DNA from: Desulfobulbaceae bacterium
GTDB lineage: Bacteria; Desulfobacterota; Desulfobulbia; Desulfobulbales; Desulfobulbaceae
Assembly: GCA_011389815.1 (NCBI GenBank)
Contig: JAABTP010000010.1
Span: forward strand, 1-50,817
DNA length: 50,817 nt
Direction: 5' to 3'
Part shown: positions 18,197 through 27,062 of the stretch, piece after piece
Position numbering within the stretch: position 1 is the first letter of the stretch
Layout of the letters: each line of letters begins with the position of its first letter
Made by a program: the position numbers and the translations under genes
Notes under the pieces: generated by a model
The model's input: only the letters and a program-made list of their open reading frames with translations
Database searches by the model: none
Told to the model about the DNA's origin: nothing

Positions 18197-18271
<75 letters not shown>

Positions 18272-18283
18272 ATAAAACAATTC

Positions 18284-18320
18284 AAGGCCGGAAAAGATAT
18301 TTTCTTTTCCGGCCTTTTTT
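18284..18320 (+). terminator. Rho-independent terminator after tRNA-Cys
   Basis: AAGGCCGGAAAAGA pairs with TCTTTTCCGGCCTT around a short loop and is followed by a T-run. The preceding A-rich flank would let it also serve the convergent thpR transcript. Confidence 0.92.
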
Positions 18321-18351
18321 ATGATCAGTCTGCTACGCATCATCATACACA

Positions 18352-18894
18352 TCAAGCAGGGCTCAGCATGTATTCCTGTTCAACATAATGTTTCGCCCCT
18401 TTGGGGCCAAGCACACTCCTGTACAAGGAAAATTGATTTACCTGAACATCTGGGAAATACATCGACATATGCCGGGCAACAAACTCATTTAATCGCTTTT
18501 TCGGTGTATTTTTCAGGCGTGCCAAGGTAATATGAGGGGCATATTTCCGTTGCTCCAATGCACATCCTTGACGAACCAGCGCAGAACCTATCTGACGGTG
18601 AAGGGTCAGCAGCTGCTCTGATTTTTCAACACCGACCCAAAGCGTATGGGGGCTTTTCCCACGCAGCGGAAACAATCCAACGCCCTGCAGGCAAAGCTGC
18701 AAGGCAGGGCAGGATAACTTTCCCAAGGCATCCTGGATATTCCGCATCATTGCCCCATCAACCTCGCCAATAAAATGCAGGGTCAAATGCAGTTGTTCCA
18801 GAGCGACCCAGTGTGCTCCGGGAAGACCACAGGCAATCATCCTCAATCGTTCCTGTATTGATTCCGGCATATCAAGAGCTACAAAAAGACGCAT
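18352..18894 (-). CDS. thpR: RNA 2',3'-cyclic phosphodiesterase ThpR (LigT)
   Basis: A 2H phosphoesterase of 180 residues, normal for the family. Both HxTx motifs are present: HLTL near residue 36 and HITL near residue 122, each followed by a hydrophobic strand. Members open 2',3'-cyclic phosphates on RNA and can ligate tRNA halves in vitro; the physiological role is uncertain. It starts 21 bp after gltA and so is probably co-transcribed with it. Confidence 0.93.
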   Translation of the reverse strand: MRLFVALDMPESIQERLRMIACGLPGAHWVALEQLHLTLHFIGEVDGAMMRNIQDALGKLSCPALQLCLQGVGLFPLRGKSPHTLWVGVEKSEQLLTLHRQIGSALVRQGCALEQRKYAPHITLARLKNTPKKRLNEFVARHMSMYFPDVQVNQFSLYRSVLGPKGAKHYVEQEYMLSPA

Positions 18895-18915
18895 ACTTTT
18901 TCTCGCTCCCCTATC

Positions 18916-20214
18916 TTATCGTTTGGACATAGGGACAAAGGGACGTGAGGGTTCCCCAATATATACCTGTCGCGGACGACCGATTTTGCTATCAGGGTCT
19001 TCCTGCTGTTCTTTCCATTGGGCAATCCAGCCAGGCAAACGCCCCAGAGCAAACATCACCGTAAACATATTCGTAGGAATGCCCAAGGCTCGGTAGATAA
19101 TACCAGAGTAAAAATCAACATTTGGAAAGAGGTTCCGCTCAATAAAATACTCATCATTCAAAGCGATCTCTTCCAAACGCCGGGCAATATCAAGCAGAGG
19201 ATCAGAAACATTAAGGGCCACCAGAAGATCATCACAGGCCTCTTTGATAATCTTTCCGCGTGGATCAAAGGTCTTGTAAACCCGATGACCAAAACCGGAT
19301 AAGCGAAACGGATCAGATTTATCCTTGGCCTTTTCAATATACTTTTTAAAATTATCATTATCTTGATGGATGGTTTCCAGCATGGTAACCACGGCCTCAT
19401 TGGCACCACCGTGCAAGGGCCCCCAGAGAGCGTTAATTCCAGCAGAAATGGAGGAATACAGGTTCACGCCAGCACTTCCCACCAGACGGACAGTTGATGT
19501 CGAACAGTTCTGCTCATGATCAGCATGGAGAATAAGCAGTTTATTCAAAGCCGCAACAGCCTCTGGACGAACCGTATAGGGATAGACAGGCTTATCAAAC
19601 ATCATGTTCAAAAAATTACCGCAATAATTCAAATCTGACCGGGGGTAGACCAGAGGGTGCCCCATACTTTTCTTATAGGTAAAAGCGGCAATAGTGCGTA
19701 TCTTTGAAATCAGACGAGCCGCTGCTGTATCAAGGGTTTTCAGCGGATCAAGGCTCATTTCTGGATAGTAGCTGCTTAAGCTGTTCACCATCACGGAGAG
19801 AATAGCCATAGGGGGTGCATTAGGTGGGAAATGATCAAAAAAATGGATCATATCCTCGTGAATCAGAGCAAAACGTTTCAGTAACTGGCGAAAATTCTCA
19901 TATTCTGCTGGATTTGGCAAATGGCCATGAACCAAGAGATAGGCAACCTCTATAAAAACGCATTTTTCTGCAAGCTCCTCTATGCCATATCCCCGGTAGG
20001 ATAAAATCCCCTCTGATCCATTAAGAAAGGTGATATCGCTGGTACAGGAAGCGGTGTTTTTGTAGCCAGTATCCAGAGTTGTATAACCGGTTTTCTGCAA
20101 CAGCGTTCCAATATCTATAGCTTTATCATTCTCTGTCCCAGTAACCACTGGCAGGGAATATGTTTTTCCCTCTACAGTAAGGATGGCTTCAGAGCCGCTC
20201 TTTTCGTTATTCAT
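18916..20214 (-). CDS. gltA: Citrate synthase (type II, GltA-like)
   Basis: Condenses acetyl-CoA and oxaloacetate to citrate at the entry of the citric acid cycle. Active-site segments are intact: LHGGANEAV with the catalytic His, FGHRVYKTFDPR, and NVDFYSG with the catalytic Asp. The open frame extends to 20256, but the ATG at 20214 has an AGAGGT site about 11 bp upstream and gives 432 residues, close to E. coli GltA (427). The N-terminal beta-domain (ILTVEGKTYSLPVV) is typical of the hexameric Gram-negative type. It lies upstream of thpR in the same direction. Confidence 0.96.
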   Translation of the reverse strand: MNNEKSGSEAILTVEGKTYSLPVVTGTENDKAIDIGTLLQKTGYTTLDTGYKNTASCTSDITFLNGSEGILSYRGYGIEELAEKCVFIEVAYLLVHGHLPNPAEYENFRQLLKRFALIHEDMIHFFDHFPPNAPPMAILSVMVNSLSSYYPEMSLDPLKTLDTAAARLISKIRTIAAFTYKKSMGHPLVYPRSDLNYCGNFLNMMFDKPVYPYTVRPEAVAALNKLLILHADHEQNCSTSTVRLVGSAGVNLYSSISAGINALWGPLHGGANEAVVTMLETIHQDNDNFKKYIEKAKDKSDPFRLSGFGHRVYKTFDPRGKIIKEACDDLLVALNVSDPLLDIARRLEEIALNDEYFIERNLFPNVDFYSGIIYRALGIPTNMFTVMFALGRLPGWIAQWKEQQEDPDSKIGRPRQVYIGEPSRPFVPMSKR

Positions 20215-20240
20215 AATATAAAATACCTCTATGTTGTAGT

Positions 20241-20447
20241 TTACCTTGTTATGCACCGTTTGGTGCGCAACCTCAACAGCAGCGGATGCAATTCACGGTC
20301 GGAGATTGAAAACATAATGCGAGTTTCCCCTTGTTCGGTTACAATCCTGTCTCGCTTGAGACGTGACTGATATGTGACATAATATGGAACAAAATCCCGA
20401 ACAACTCTATCCGGAACAATCAAAGAGGGGGTAATCCGGGCGATCAA
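20241..20447 (-). CDS. Possible small basic protein upstream of gltA
   Basis: A 68-codon frame begins at a TTG and ends 26 bp before the gltA start. The product is rich in Arg and hydrophobic residues (for example SRLKRDRIV and LLLRLRTKRC). I recognise no family. The ribosome binding site is weak and the frame may be chance; alternatively it is a leader gene of the gltA transcript. The remainder of the 20215-20719 gap holds no other candidate. Confidence 0.25.
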   Translation of the reverse strand: MIARITPSLIVPDRVVRDFVPYYVTYQSRLKRDRIVTEQGETRIMFSISDRELHPLLLRLRTKRCITR

Positions 20448-20719
20448 AAAAGAACCTATTACTGTGAGAGCCGAACAGGTAACACGAAAGGGTTTGAGTT
20501 ATCTGGCACAGAGATGTAAAAAAATATTTTCTTTATGTTAGCAGAGAGGACCATCATACGTATATATCCAGATCCTGCTTGCCAGTTACCTGTTTACTCT
20601 GTCGCATAGAACAGATTTTACAGCACTTCCTGAAAAGAATCAAGCTGTATACCGCACCCGGAACACTTTTTCGTATGATATTAAGAAGATAAGCAGGACA
20701 CGCTGACAGGAAAACTATT

Positions 20720-21391
20720 ATGGATGAATTACAAGAGAAACGCAGGCGTATCCGGGAACTGATGCAATATGCTGTACCTGATAGCCAGACAGCAGAGGCT
20801 CAAGACCTTCTCGTTATTTTTCGTGACGATCATTTTGCTCTCACTGTGCTTGATGAATTTTACCAATTTTTACCTGATGCCCAGGAGGACTGGGTAAAGG
20901 AATTACGCCTTGTAAGCAGAAAAGAAGGTGTCCTCCTCCTAGCTGCTGTGGCCTCGGTTGATGCGTACCTCTACCTGATTTCCAGTGAAGGCATTGAATT
21001 CCACGGAAGTTTGCAGGAAGGTTATCTGGATAAAGATCTCCTGAACTTTTTCGGTTTTTCCTCTGCTGAACACTTCAGTGAACAGGCCATTAATATTGCT
21101 CATTTTCCCTTATACGAGCCTGTCCAGACAGACATCAATACCTGTCCGGCCTGCCATGCCATCACTCACGAAGAACATGAGCTGGGTTGCCCGGTAGAAA
21201 TCTGCCCCTGGTGCGGTGGTCAACTGATCCATTGTGAATGTCGCTTCACGCAACTTGACCAGGAGGAACTGACAACAGAACAGGATGTGATCCGTTTTGA
21301 AGAAATCCTCCAGGAAAAAGGTCGGTTGGTCTATAGCCCGGAACAACGCCCCAGTTTTGCCGACGATGGTCCTGGGGTTGAATTCGAATAG
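20720..21391 (+). CDS. Uncharacterised protein with C-terminal zinc-ribbon-like cysteines
   Basis: The 223-residue cytoplasmic protein has an acidic, helical N-terminal half (residues 1-130, no recognised family) and a cysteine cluster at about 141-175: CPAC, then GCPVEICPWCGGQ, then HCEC. The cysteine spacing suggests one or two zinc sites. An AGGAAAA site precedes the ATG. The gene stands alone between divergent gltA and the convergent epimerase gene. No function is proposed. Confidence 0.7.
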   Translation: MDELQEKRRRIRELMQYAVPDSQTAEAQDLLVIFRDDHFALTVLDEFYQFLPDAQEDWVKELRLVSRKEGVLLLAAVASVDAYLYLISSEGIEFHGSLQEGYLDKDLLNFFGFSSAEHFSEQAINIAHFPLYEPVQTDINTCPACHAITHEEHELGCPVEICPWCGGQLIHCECRFTQLDQEELTTEQDVIRFEEILQEKGRLVYSPEQRPSFADDGPGVEFE

Positions 21392-21480
21392 GCCGATATT
21401 ACAGGCAGGAACAGGTCCCCGTGCCTGTCCGATATAAAACGATAGCATAGGGCAAACACAGAGATTTGCCCCGACGGAAT

Positions 21481-22365
21481 TTAGCCCAGCAGCCTTCGCA
21501 GAGCCAGGCAAAGCTCAGGGGCAGCAAAGACATATCCTGACTCCTGGAGCTTGCACGGAAACACCCGAGCACTGGTAAAGAGCAACTCGTGCGCCATTTC
21601 CCCTAAGAACAAGGATAAAAAGAATTTCGGTACAGGGAGAAAAGCTGGTCGATAGAGGGCACGGCCTAAAGCACGGGTGAACTGTCGATTGGTGACAGGA
21701 TGAGGAGTAACAAAATTTACTGCGCCATCCAGCTCCTCCTGCTCCATAATATGAGCAATGGCCTGCACCAGATCATGGATACTGATCCAGCTCATATACT
21801 GCCTGCCATTGCCAAGAGGCCCACCAAGGCCCAGCTTAAAAAGAGGAAGCATCCTGGCCAAGGCACCTCCTTCCGGGCTGAGCACCATGCCAAAACGGGG
21901 ATGCACCACTCGAATACCAGCCTCTCGGGCAGGCTGCGCAGCTTCTTCCCAGGCATTACTCACATCAGCAAGAAAACCAGTTCCTTTCCTGCTCTGCTCA
22001 TCCAGTTTCTCTTCCCCTCGCTCTCCGTAAAACCCTATGGCAGAGGCTGAAATCATGAGGCGAGGTTTATGAGCAGCTGCTGCAAAAAAATCCGCAAGCA
22101 GACGGGTCCCCTCGACCCTGCTCCGTAAAATCCGCTCTTTTTTCTCTGCTGTCCAGCGTCCCTGAGCCACATTTTCACCAGCAAGATGGATAACCACATC
22201 AATCCTGTCGTCTTCACCCAGCTGAACAATTTTTCGCTCAATATCCCAATACGGAACATGCTCGACATTGCGGTTCAAAGCAAGAACTCTATGCCCTTGT
22301 TCGTCCAGCGAACGAGCGACCTCAGTGCCAATTAAACCGGATGCGCCGGAAATAAGAATATTCAT
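21481..22365 (-). CDS. TIGR01777-family NAD(P)-dependent epimerase-like protein
   Basis: The 294-residue protein has the Rossmann nucleotide-binding motif GASGLIG at residues 7-13, the segment VIHLAGENVAQGRW, and SASAIGFYGERGEE, all diagnostic of the TIGR01777 (YfcH/SulA-like) subgroup of extended short-chain dehydrogenases. The C-terminal domain (residues 235-294) matches the DUF1731-type cap. The physiological substrate of the family is unknown. It stands apart from the permease by 106 bp in the same direction. Confidence 0.92.
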   Translation of the reverse strand: MNILISGASGLIGTEVARSLDEQGHRVLALNRNVEHVPYWDIERKIVQLGEDDRIDVVIHLAGENVAQGRWTAEKKERILRSRVEGTRLLADFFAAAAHKPRLMISASAIGFYGERGEEKLDEQSRKGTGFLADVSNAWEEAAQPAREAGIRVVHPRFGMVLSPEGGALARMLPLFKLGLGGPLGNGRQYMSWISIHDLVQAIAHIMEQEELDGAVNFVTPHPVTNRQFTRALGRALYRPAFLPVPKFFLSLFLGEMAHELLFTSARVFPCKLQESGYVFAAPELCLALRRLLG

Positions 22366-22471
22366 ATTTATTTACAAGGTGTTAAGTGAAAATATAGCAT
22401 TCGATTCAGAGAGATAATACTTTAGCCAAAACAGGGACTTTCAGTCCATAGTTCGTTGAATTATTTCTTTG

Positions 22472-23749
22472 TCATTTGCGACGATTCTTTGTTGCTGCGT
22501 AACCAAGTAAAAGCGGCCGTCCAAACAGGGTAATAACCACCAGTAAAATAAGAAAGAGCAGGGCGGGCAGGTCGTTTTGCATCAAGCGAAAAATAAGAGC
22601 AAGTGTGGCAAGTGTTCCGGCTGCGGCACCGAACCCGGTCACGATCCGGCTACCTGTTTTCTGAATAAAGGCGAGTCCGCATACGACTGCAAAGGTAAAG
22701 AGAAAGGTCAGACTGGCAGCCTCGACAAGGCCAGTGAGCGAGCCTATGGCTGCAAGGACAGCTGCGGCTGCTCCTAATCCGATAACAGCATGATCCGGTA
22801 TCCCTGCTTGGTTTTTGTGATTCAGTGTTGCGGGTAACTCACCGGCTTGCGAGACCTTGCAGGCAAGGCGGGCTGTGGCAAACAGAGTTGCGTTAATGGC
22901 TGATCCTGTTGAAAAGGCTGCTGCCACAGTAACAATGATAAGACCAACTGTTCCAAAGGCCTGGCGTCCGGCAATCGCCAGCGCCACTTCCTTGTGTTCT
23001 ACAAGCCGGTCTGCTCCGATCAGCATGGCGGTGCCAAGGGCGACAAGTACATAGACCAGGATCACCACGACAATGGCTGACAGAACCGCACGGGGGAGGG
23101 TCTTTTGCGGTGTATCAATATCCTCATAATCATAGGTTAATAATTGAAATCCTTCATAGGCCATAAAGACTGAAGCCGCACCGAAAAGGGCCGCAGTAAA
23201 GCCCGTGTCCGGCACTCCCCGGGAAAGCATGGCCGGATTCCATTCTGCAAGTCCCCAGCCCGCCAGGCCCACAAGAATAATCAGTTTGAACCAGACAAGA
23301 AACATCTCAACACTGCCAGCTTCACCAACTCCCCGGAGATTCAAACCGATAAACAGGGCCATGATCGCTATACCGGTTGCACGGGGAAACCAGGGGCCGA
23401 ATCCTGTCACATGACCGAGATATTGTCCAAAGGTGAAGGCATAAACGGCATTTGTCAGGACATAGCCGGTGATGAGTACCCATGAGAGGCTGCCTGCAAT
23501 GCCCAGTGCATTGATCTCGCGAAGAAAGGTGAATGCCCCGCCTCCTTCGCCGTAATGCTCGGCAAGCTTGACATAACTGTATCCTGTGGCCAGGGCAATG
23601 AGACCGGCGACAACGAAACTCAGCCATGTCCAGACACCGGCTATTTCCACAACCACGCCCAGGGTTGAAAAAATACCCCCGCCGATCATGCCGCCAACCG
23701 CCATGGACCATGTGCCGTGAAAACCAAGTTGAGATTGCGAACCATGCAT
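22472..23749 (-). CDS. APC-superfamily amino-acid permease
   Basis: The 425-residue integral membrane protein shows about 12 hydrophobic segments. The first contains VGGMIGGGIFSTLG, the unwound-helix substrate-binding motif of amino-acid/polyamine/organocation transporters, and the fifth to sixth region has FMAYEGFQLL. It should import an amino acid or amine by proton symport or exchange; the substrate cannot be read from sequence. The start ATG at 23749 gives a short cytoplasmic N-terminus. No catabolic gene is adjacent. Confidence 0.9.
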   Translation of the reverse strand: MHGSQSQLGFHGTWSMAVGGMIGGGIFSTLGVVVEIAGVWTWLSFVVAGLIALATGYSYVKLAEHYGEGGGAFTFLREINALGIAGSLSWVLITGYVLTNAVYAFTFGQYLGHVTGFGPWFPRATGIAIMALFIGLNLRGVGEAGSVEMFLVWFKLIILVGLAGWGLAEWNPAMLSRGVPDTGFTAALFGAASVFMAYEGFQLLTYDYEDIDTPQKTLPRAVLSAIVVVILVYVLVALGTAMLIGADRLVEHKEVALAIAGRQAFGTVGLIIVTVAAAFSTGSAINATLFATARLACKVSQAGELPATLNHKNQAGIPDHAVIGLGAAAAVLAAIGSLTGLVEAASLTFLFTFAVVCGLAFIQKTGSRIVTGFGAAAGTLATLALIFRLMQNDLPALLFLILLVVITLFGRPLLLGYAATKNRRK

Positions 23750-24101
23750 TAACTACTGTGTTTTCCTCTGAGAAATTCTCCTATATCCCCCACTCGCCCT
23801 TTTTCTTAAACACATTATCGGGCAGGCGGAGAAACCTGTCCCTACAAAAAAAAACTTACTTCATTTCGTCAAACTCAGCAACAACATCATCGTCATCGTC
23901 ATTTCCCGTCCTGTCACACAAGGACAACAGCTCCGTTTTTCCCCTTTTTCATGAGACTCTTCTGCAACAAATCAGCGCAACAGAAAAAAGATTGACAGCC
24001 CTCCCCTACCATGCTTCAATACCTTTCAATAAATATTGATATCTTCATTCAAGCACCATTTGATATTTTCTTTAATTTTACGAATAGATTACTCATCTCA
24101 C
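23750..24101. other. Intergenic region between the divergent permease and resB genes
   Basis: This 352-bp gap holds a half copy of the dispersed palindrome at 23818-23847, a CATCGTCATCGTCAT short-period stretch near 23891-23906, and presumably divergent promoters. The resB reading frame is open from a TTG at 24036. I see no RNA gene. Confidence 0.45.
23818..23847. repeat. Half copy of the dispersed GTAGGGGC palindrome
   Basis: GGGCAGGCGGAGAAACCTGT followed by CCCTACA matches the right arm of the 66-bp palindrome at 42729-42794 (GGGCAGGCACAGGGGCCTG then CCCCTACA) with several substitutions. Confidence 0.6.
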
Positions 24102-25502
24102 ATGGCATCAAAATCGAAGAATCCAATCTGGGCATTTCTGGCCTCAGTCAAACTTGCCCTGCTCCTCATAGCCCTTCTTGCTTCAACTTCAATTATCGGC
24201 ACGGTTATTGAGCAAAATCAAACACCAGAACATTATGTGCAACATAGGGGAGAAGCTGTTGCCAGCGTGATTCAGGCTCTCAACCTTGGTGACATGTATA
24301 ATTCAACCTGGTTCCTCTGCCTGCTTGGGGCCTTTAGCCTGAACCTTATTGTTTGTAGCCTGGATCGCATCCCCACTGTAATTAAAATTGTGCGCAAGGA
24401 TAATCTGGCCACAAATCCAGACCGATTGGCTAAGATGAAACTCAGCAAGGAAGAAAAAATCCCTGGTACCCTTGAAACGGCTAAAAAAGAGGTCATGCAG
24501 TACCTTCATGAGAAGGGCTGGAAAACAGACAGCCGGGATAAGGAATACGGCACCCTGTTTTTTTCCCAAAAAGGGCCATGGACCCGCTATGGTGTCTACG
24601 TGGTTCATCTCTCAATTCTGATTATTCTCCTGGGAGCAGTTATTGGCTCCCCAACTGTTGCCACCAAAATTCTGGACAACCGGGAGTTTGCCTTTAAAGG
24701 AGGGATTTCCCTACCAGAGACTGCACAAAGTGACTTTATTTTTTCGTATGCTGATGAGAAAAAAATACCGCTCGACTTTACTGTTCGCTGTAACTACTTT
24801 GACATACATTACTATCCAGGCACTTCCATGCCCAAGGACTACCTTTCCAGCCTGACCGTTATCGAAGACGGTAAGGAGGTGCTCACCACAACTATTGAGG
24901 TGAATAAACCTCTTATCTATAAAGGCATCACCTTTTACCAATCAAGCTATAATCAAATAGGCGCAGCCATTATCAAACTCCGGGAAACAAATAGTGGCAA
25001 TGTTCACGTCTTTCCTGTTGACCCGCAAAACTATTCAGTCACCAATACCTGGCAGGAAGGCGAAACCGATGCTATGATCCGTATTCAATCTGCTCGCCAG
25101 ACTCAGATGCCTAACGGACAAGCAAGCACTGAGATGAAAATATGGCTGATGGATTCTGACGGACCGCCATCCATGTTTCCTTTGATGTATGGTAGCCCGG
25201 TCATTGTTGAACGACCAAATGCAAAATATGAACTCACCATTGGACCCCATTTTGCTACCGGGCTTCAGGTTGCAAAAGATCCCGGTGTCTGGTGGGTATA
25301 CACAGGGTGCGCTCTGATGCTCATTGGTCTCTATATGGCCTTTTTCATGTCGCATCGCAAAGTATGGGCCCATGTTTATGAAAGAGACGGGCAACCTATG
25401 GTTCTTTTTGCTGGTCATGCCAATAAAAACACCCTGGGATTCAGTAAAACCTTTTCTTCACTGACCCAAGGCTTTAAGAAACCACAAAACAATCGCGCAT
25501 AA
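24102..25502 (+). CDS. resB: Cytochrome c biogenesis protein ResB/Ccs1
   Basis: ResB is the partner of CcsB in system II, which carries haem to the outer face of the membrane and attaches it to apocytochromes. The protein has hydrophobic segments at about residues 10-35, 65-90 and 160-180, then a large periplasmic domain (about 190-400), then a final membrane helix near 420 (WWVYTGCALMLIGLYMAFF). Total length is 466 residues from the ATG at 24102; an upstream TTG at 24036 would add 22 residues with no family match. The gene precedes ccsB by 26 bp and a tetraheme cytochrome gene beyond that, consistent with a maturation operon. Confidence 0.92.
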   Translation: MASKSKNPIWAFLASVKLALLLIALLASTSIIGTVIEQNQTPEHYVQHRGEAVASVIQALNLGDMYNSTWFLCLLGAFSLNLIVCSLDRIPTVIKIVRKDNLATNPDRLAKMKLSKEEKIPGTLETAKKEVMQYLHEKGWKTDSRDKEYGTLFFSQKGPWTRYGVYVVHLSILIILLGAVIGSPTVATKILDNREFAFKGGISLPETAQSDFIFSYADEKKIPLDFTVRCNYFDIHYYPGTSMPKDYLSSLTVIEDGKEVLTTTIEVNKPLIYKGITFYQSSYNQIGAAIIKLRETNSGNVHVFPVDPQNYSVTNTWQEGETDAMIRIQSARQTQMPNGQASTEMKIWLMDSDGPPSMFPLMYGSPVIVERPNAKYELTIGPHFATGLQVAKDPGVWWVYTGCALMLIGLYMAFFMSHRKVWAHVYERDGQPMVLFAGHANKNTLGFSKTFSSLTQGFKKPQNNRA

Positions 25503-25528
25503 CTCACTACCTTTATCGGAAATATTAC

Positions 25529-26389
25529 ATGATGAACAGCTCGCAACTCTTTGGCTATACAACCATACTATACCTCTTGTCAGCAGCTTTTTATATTGGA
25601 CTGCTTGTTTTCCGTAATAAAAAGGTTGGATTGGTTGGCCTGATCCTTGCCAGTATTGGTGTTCTGGTCCATACCGGGGCTCTTGGTTTACGCTGGCATG
25701 AGTCCTACCAAATTGGTATTGGTCATGCTCCGTTAACCAATATGTACGAATCCTTGGTCGTCTTTGCCTGGTGTATCACCCTTTTCTACATTTTGCTGGA
25801 GTTAAAATTCAAAGACAACGCAAGTGTGCTGGGGGCCCTGGTTATGCCTCTGGCTGTCACCACGATGGCCTACGCCTCATTCTCAACAGATATTGATCGA
25901 CAGATCAGCCCGTTGGTTCCGGCATTACAGTCAAACTGGTTGATAGCACATGTGATTACCTGCTTTATCGGCTATGGTGCCTTTTCTGTTGCTGCCGCCA
26001 TTGGCGTTCTCTATCTTCTCAAACATCTTGCCATTAAACGCAACTTTTCCGAGACAAACATGCTCTCCACCCTTCCTGAACTTTCCGTGCTTGATGATCT
26101 GACCCATAAAACCATCATCTTTGGCTTTATGTGGCTGACAGCTGGCATTATCACCGGTGCTGTCTGGGCCAACGAGGCCTGGGGTACTTATTGGAGTTGG
26201 GATCCCAAGGAAACCTGGTCTATTATTACCTGGTTTGTCTATGCGCTGGCTCTCCATGCCCGATTCACCCGGGGCTGGAACGGAACCCGGATAGCATGGC
26301 TTGCTATCATAGGTTTTATCTCTGTCTTCTTTACCTATTTTGGCGTGAATTTTCTCTTAGCAGGACTCCATAGCTACGGTGCCAGCTAA
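25529..26389 (+). CDS. ccsB: Cytochrome c biogenesis protein CcsB/CcsA (haem handling, system II)
   Basis: A polytopic membrane protein of 286 residues. The tryptophan-rich WWD-type haem-handling motif is visible as WGTYWSWDPKETWSI near residue 215. Conserved histidines flank it (for example VLVHTGALGLRWHES near residue 45, IAHVITCFIGYG near 140, and ALHARFTRGW near 248). With ResB it forms the haem-delivery and synthetase complex that makes thioether bonds to CxxCH motifs. It lies between resB and the tetraheme cytochrome gene. Confidence 0.94.
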   Translation: MMNSSQLFGYTTILYLLSAAFYIGLLVFRNKKVGLVGLILASIGVLVHTGALGLRWHESYQIGIGHAPLTNMYESLVVFAWCITLFYILLELKFKDNASVLGALVMPLAVTTMAYASFSTDIDRQISPLVPALQSNWLIAHVITCFIGYGAFSVAAAIGVLYLLKHLAIKRNFSETNMLSTLPELSVLDDLTHKTIIFGFMWLTAGIITGAVWANEAWGTYWSWDPKETWSIITWFVYALALHARFTRGWNGTRIAWLAIIGFISVFFTYFGVNFLLAGLHSYGAS

Positions 26390-26491
26390 GAACAGAAAGG
26401 ACAAGCTCTATAGCGACACAAGGAGTCCATCAGGCAACATTTATCAGACAACATTTTGTTGATCTTTTTATTTTTTACAGGAGGATGTAGC

Positions 26492-27010
26492 ATGAAAAAG
26501 GCGTTAATTTCTGGAGTTGCTCTTGCTTTGGTTTGCAGTGCAGGATGTATATCAATGAGCAGCGCAGAAGACACCGCAGAAGAAGTGGATAACGGGCCTG
26601 AATTTATTAAAATCATCAACGGAACAGAGACCTCGGTCAATCCTGCCTACTTCCCGCATCGCGACCATCAAACACGTCTGATGGATTTTGAGGACGAAAA
26701 GGGACGAAAAAGCTGCGCTATCTGCCATCACGGAAAAGACGCTGACGGCAAACAAGTTGAATATGCTGAGGCCGAGGCGCCAAAGAGCAGAAAATGCCAC
26801 ACCTGTCACAACGACGACGGCATCACTCTTGAAGGAAAAATAACAGGTGTCCCCCTTCCTTTGGCATCACCTATCCAGCGTGCCGGTCACGGTCGCTGTG
26901 CAAACTGTCATAAGGATCAGAAAAGCTCAAAAGGCACCAACCTGATGATGTGTACAACCTGCCATAACATGTACAAAGACAAAGTAAAAGAGAAAGAGAA
27001 AGACAAATAA
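26492..27010 (+). CDS. Periplasmic tetraheme cytochrome (class III, c3-like)
   Basis: The start at 26492 has a perfect AGGAGG site 9 bp upstream. The 172-residue precursor has a signal peptide (MKKALISGVALALVCSAG). Four haem-binding CxxCH motifs lie at residues 75-79 (CAICH), 102-106 (CHTCH), 136-140 (CANCH) and 154-158 (CTTCH). The early FPHRDH segment supplies a distal histidine ligand as in cytochrome c3. Such proteins shuttle electrons in the periplasm between hydrogenases or formate dehydrogenases and membrane complexes. A highly charged Lys/Glu tail ends the protein. It is placed directly after ccsB, whose product should mature it. Confidence 0.93.
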   Translation: MKKALISGVALALVCSAGCISMSSAEDTAEEVDNGPEFIKIINGTETSVNPAYFPHRDHQTRLMDFEDEKGRKSCAICHHGKDADGKQVEYAEAEAPKSRKCHTCHNDDGITLEGKITGVPLPLASPIQRAGHGRCANCHKDQKSSKGTNLMMCTTCHNMYKDKVKEKEKDK

Positions 27011-27018
27011 GTTTTTCA

Positions 27019-27038
27019 CCCACCGTTAACACGGTGGG
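27019..27038. terminator. Hairpin between convergent cytochrome and glyS genes
   Basis: CCCACCGT and ACGGTGGG form a perfect 8-bp stem around TAAC, 8 bp after the cytochrome stop and 25 bp before the glyS stop. A good T-run is lacking on both strands, so termination efficiency is uncertain. Confidence 0.5.
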
Positions 27039-27062
27039 ATCTATTTCGTCAAGGTGACCGCT

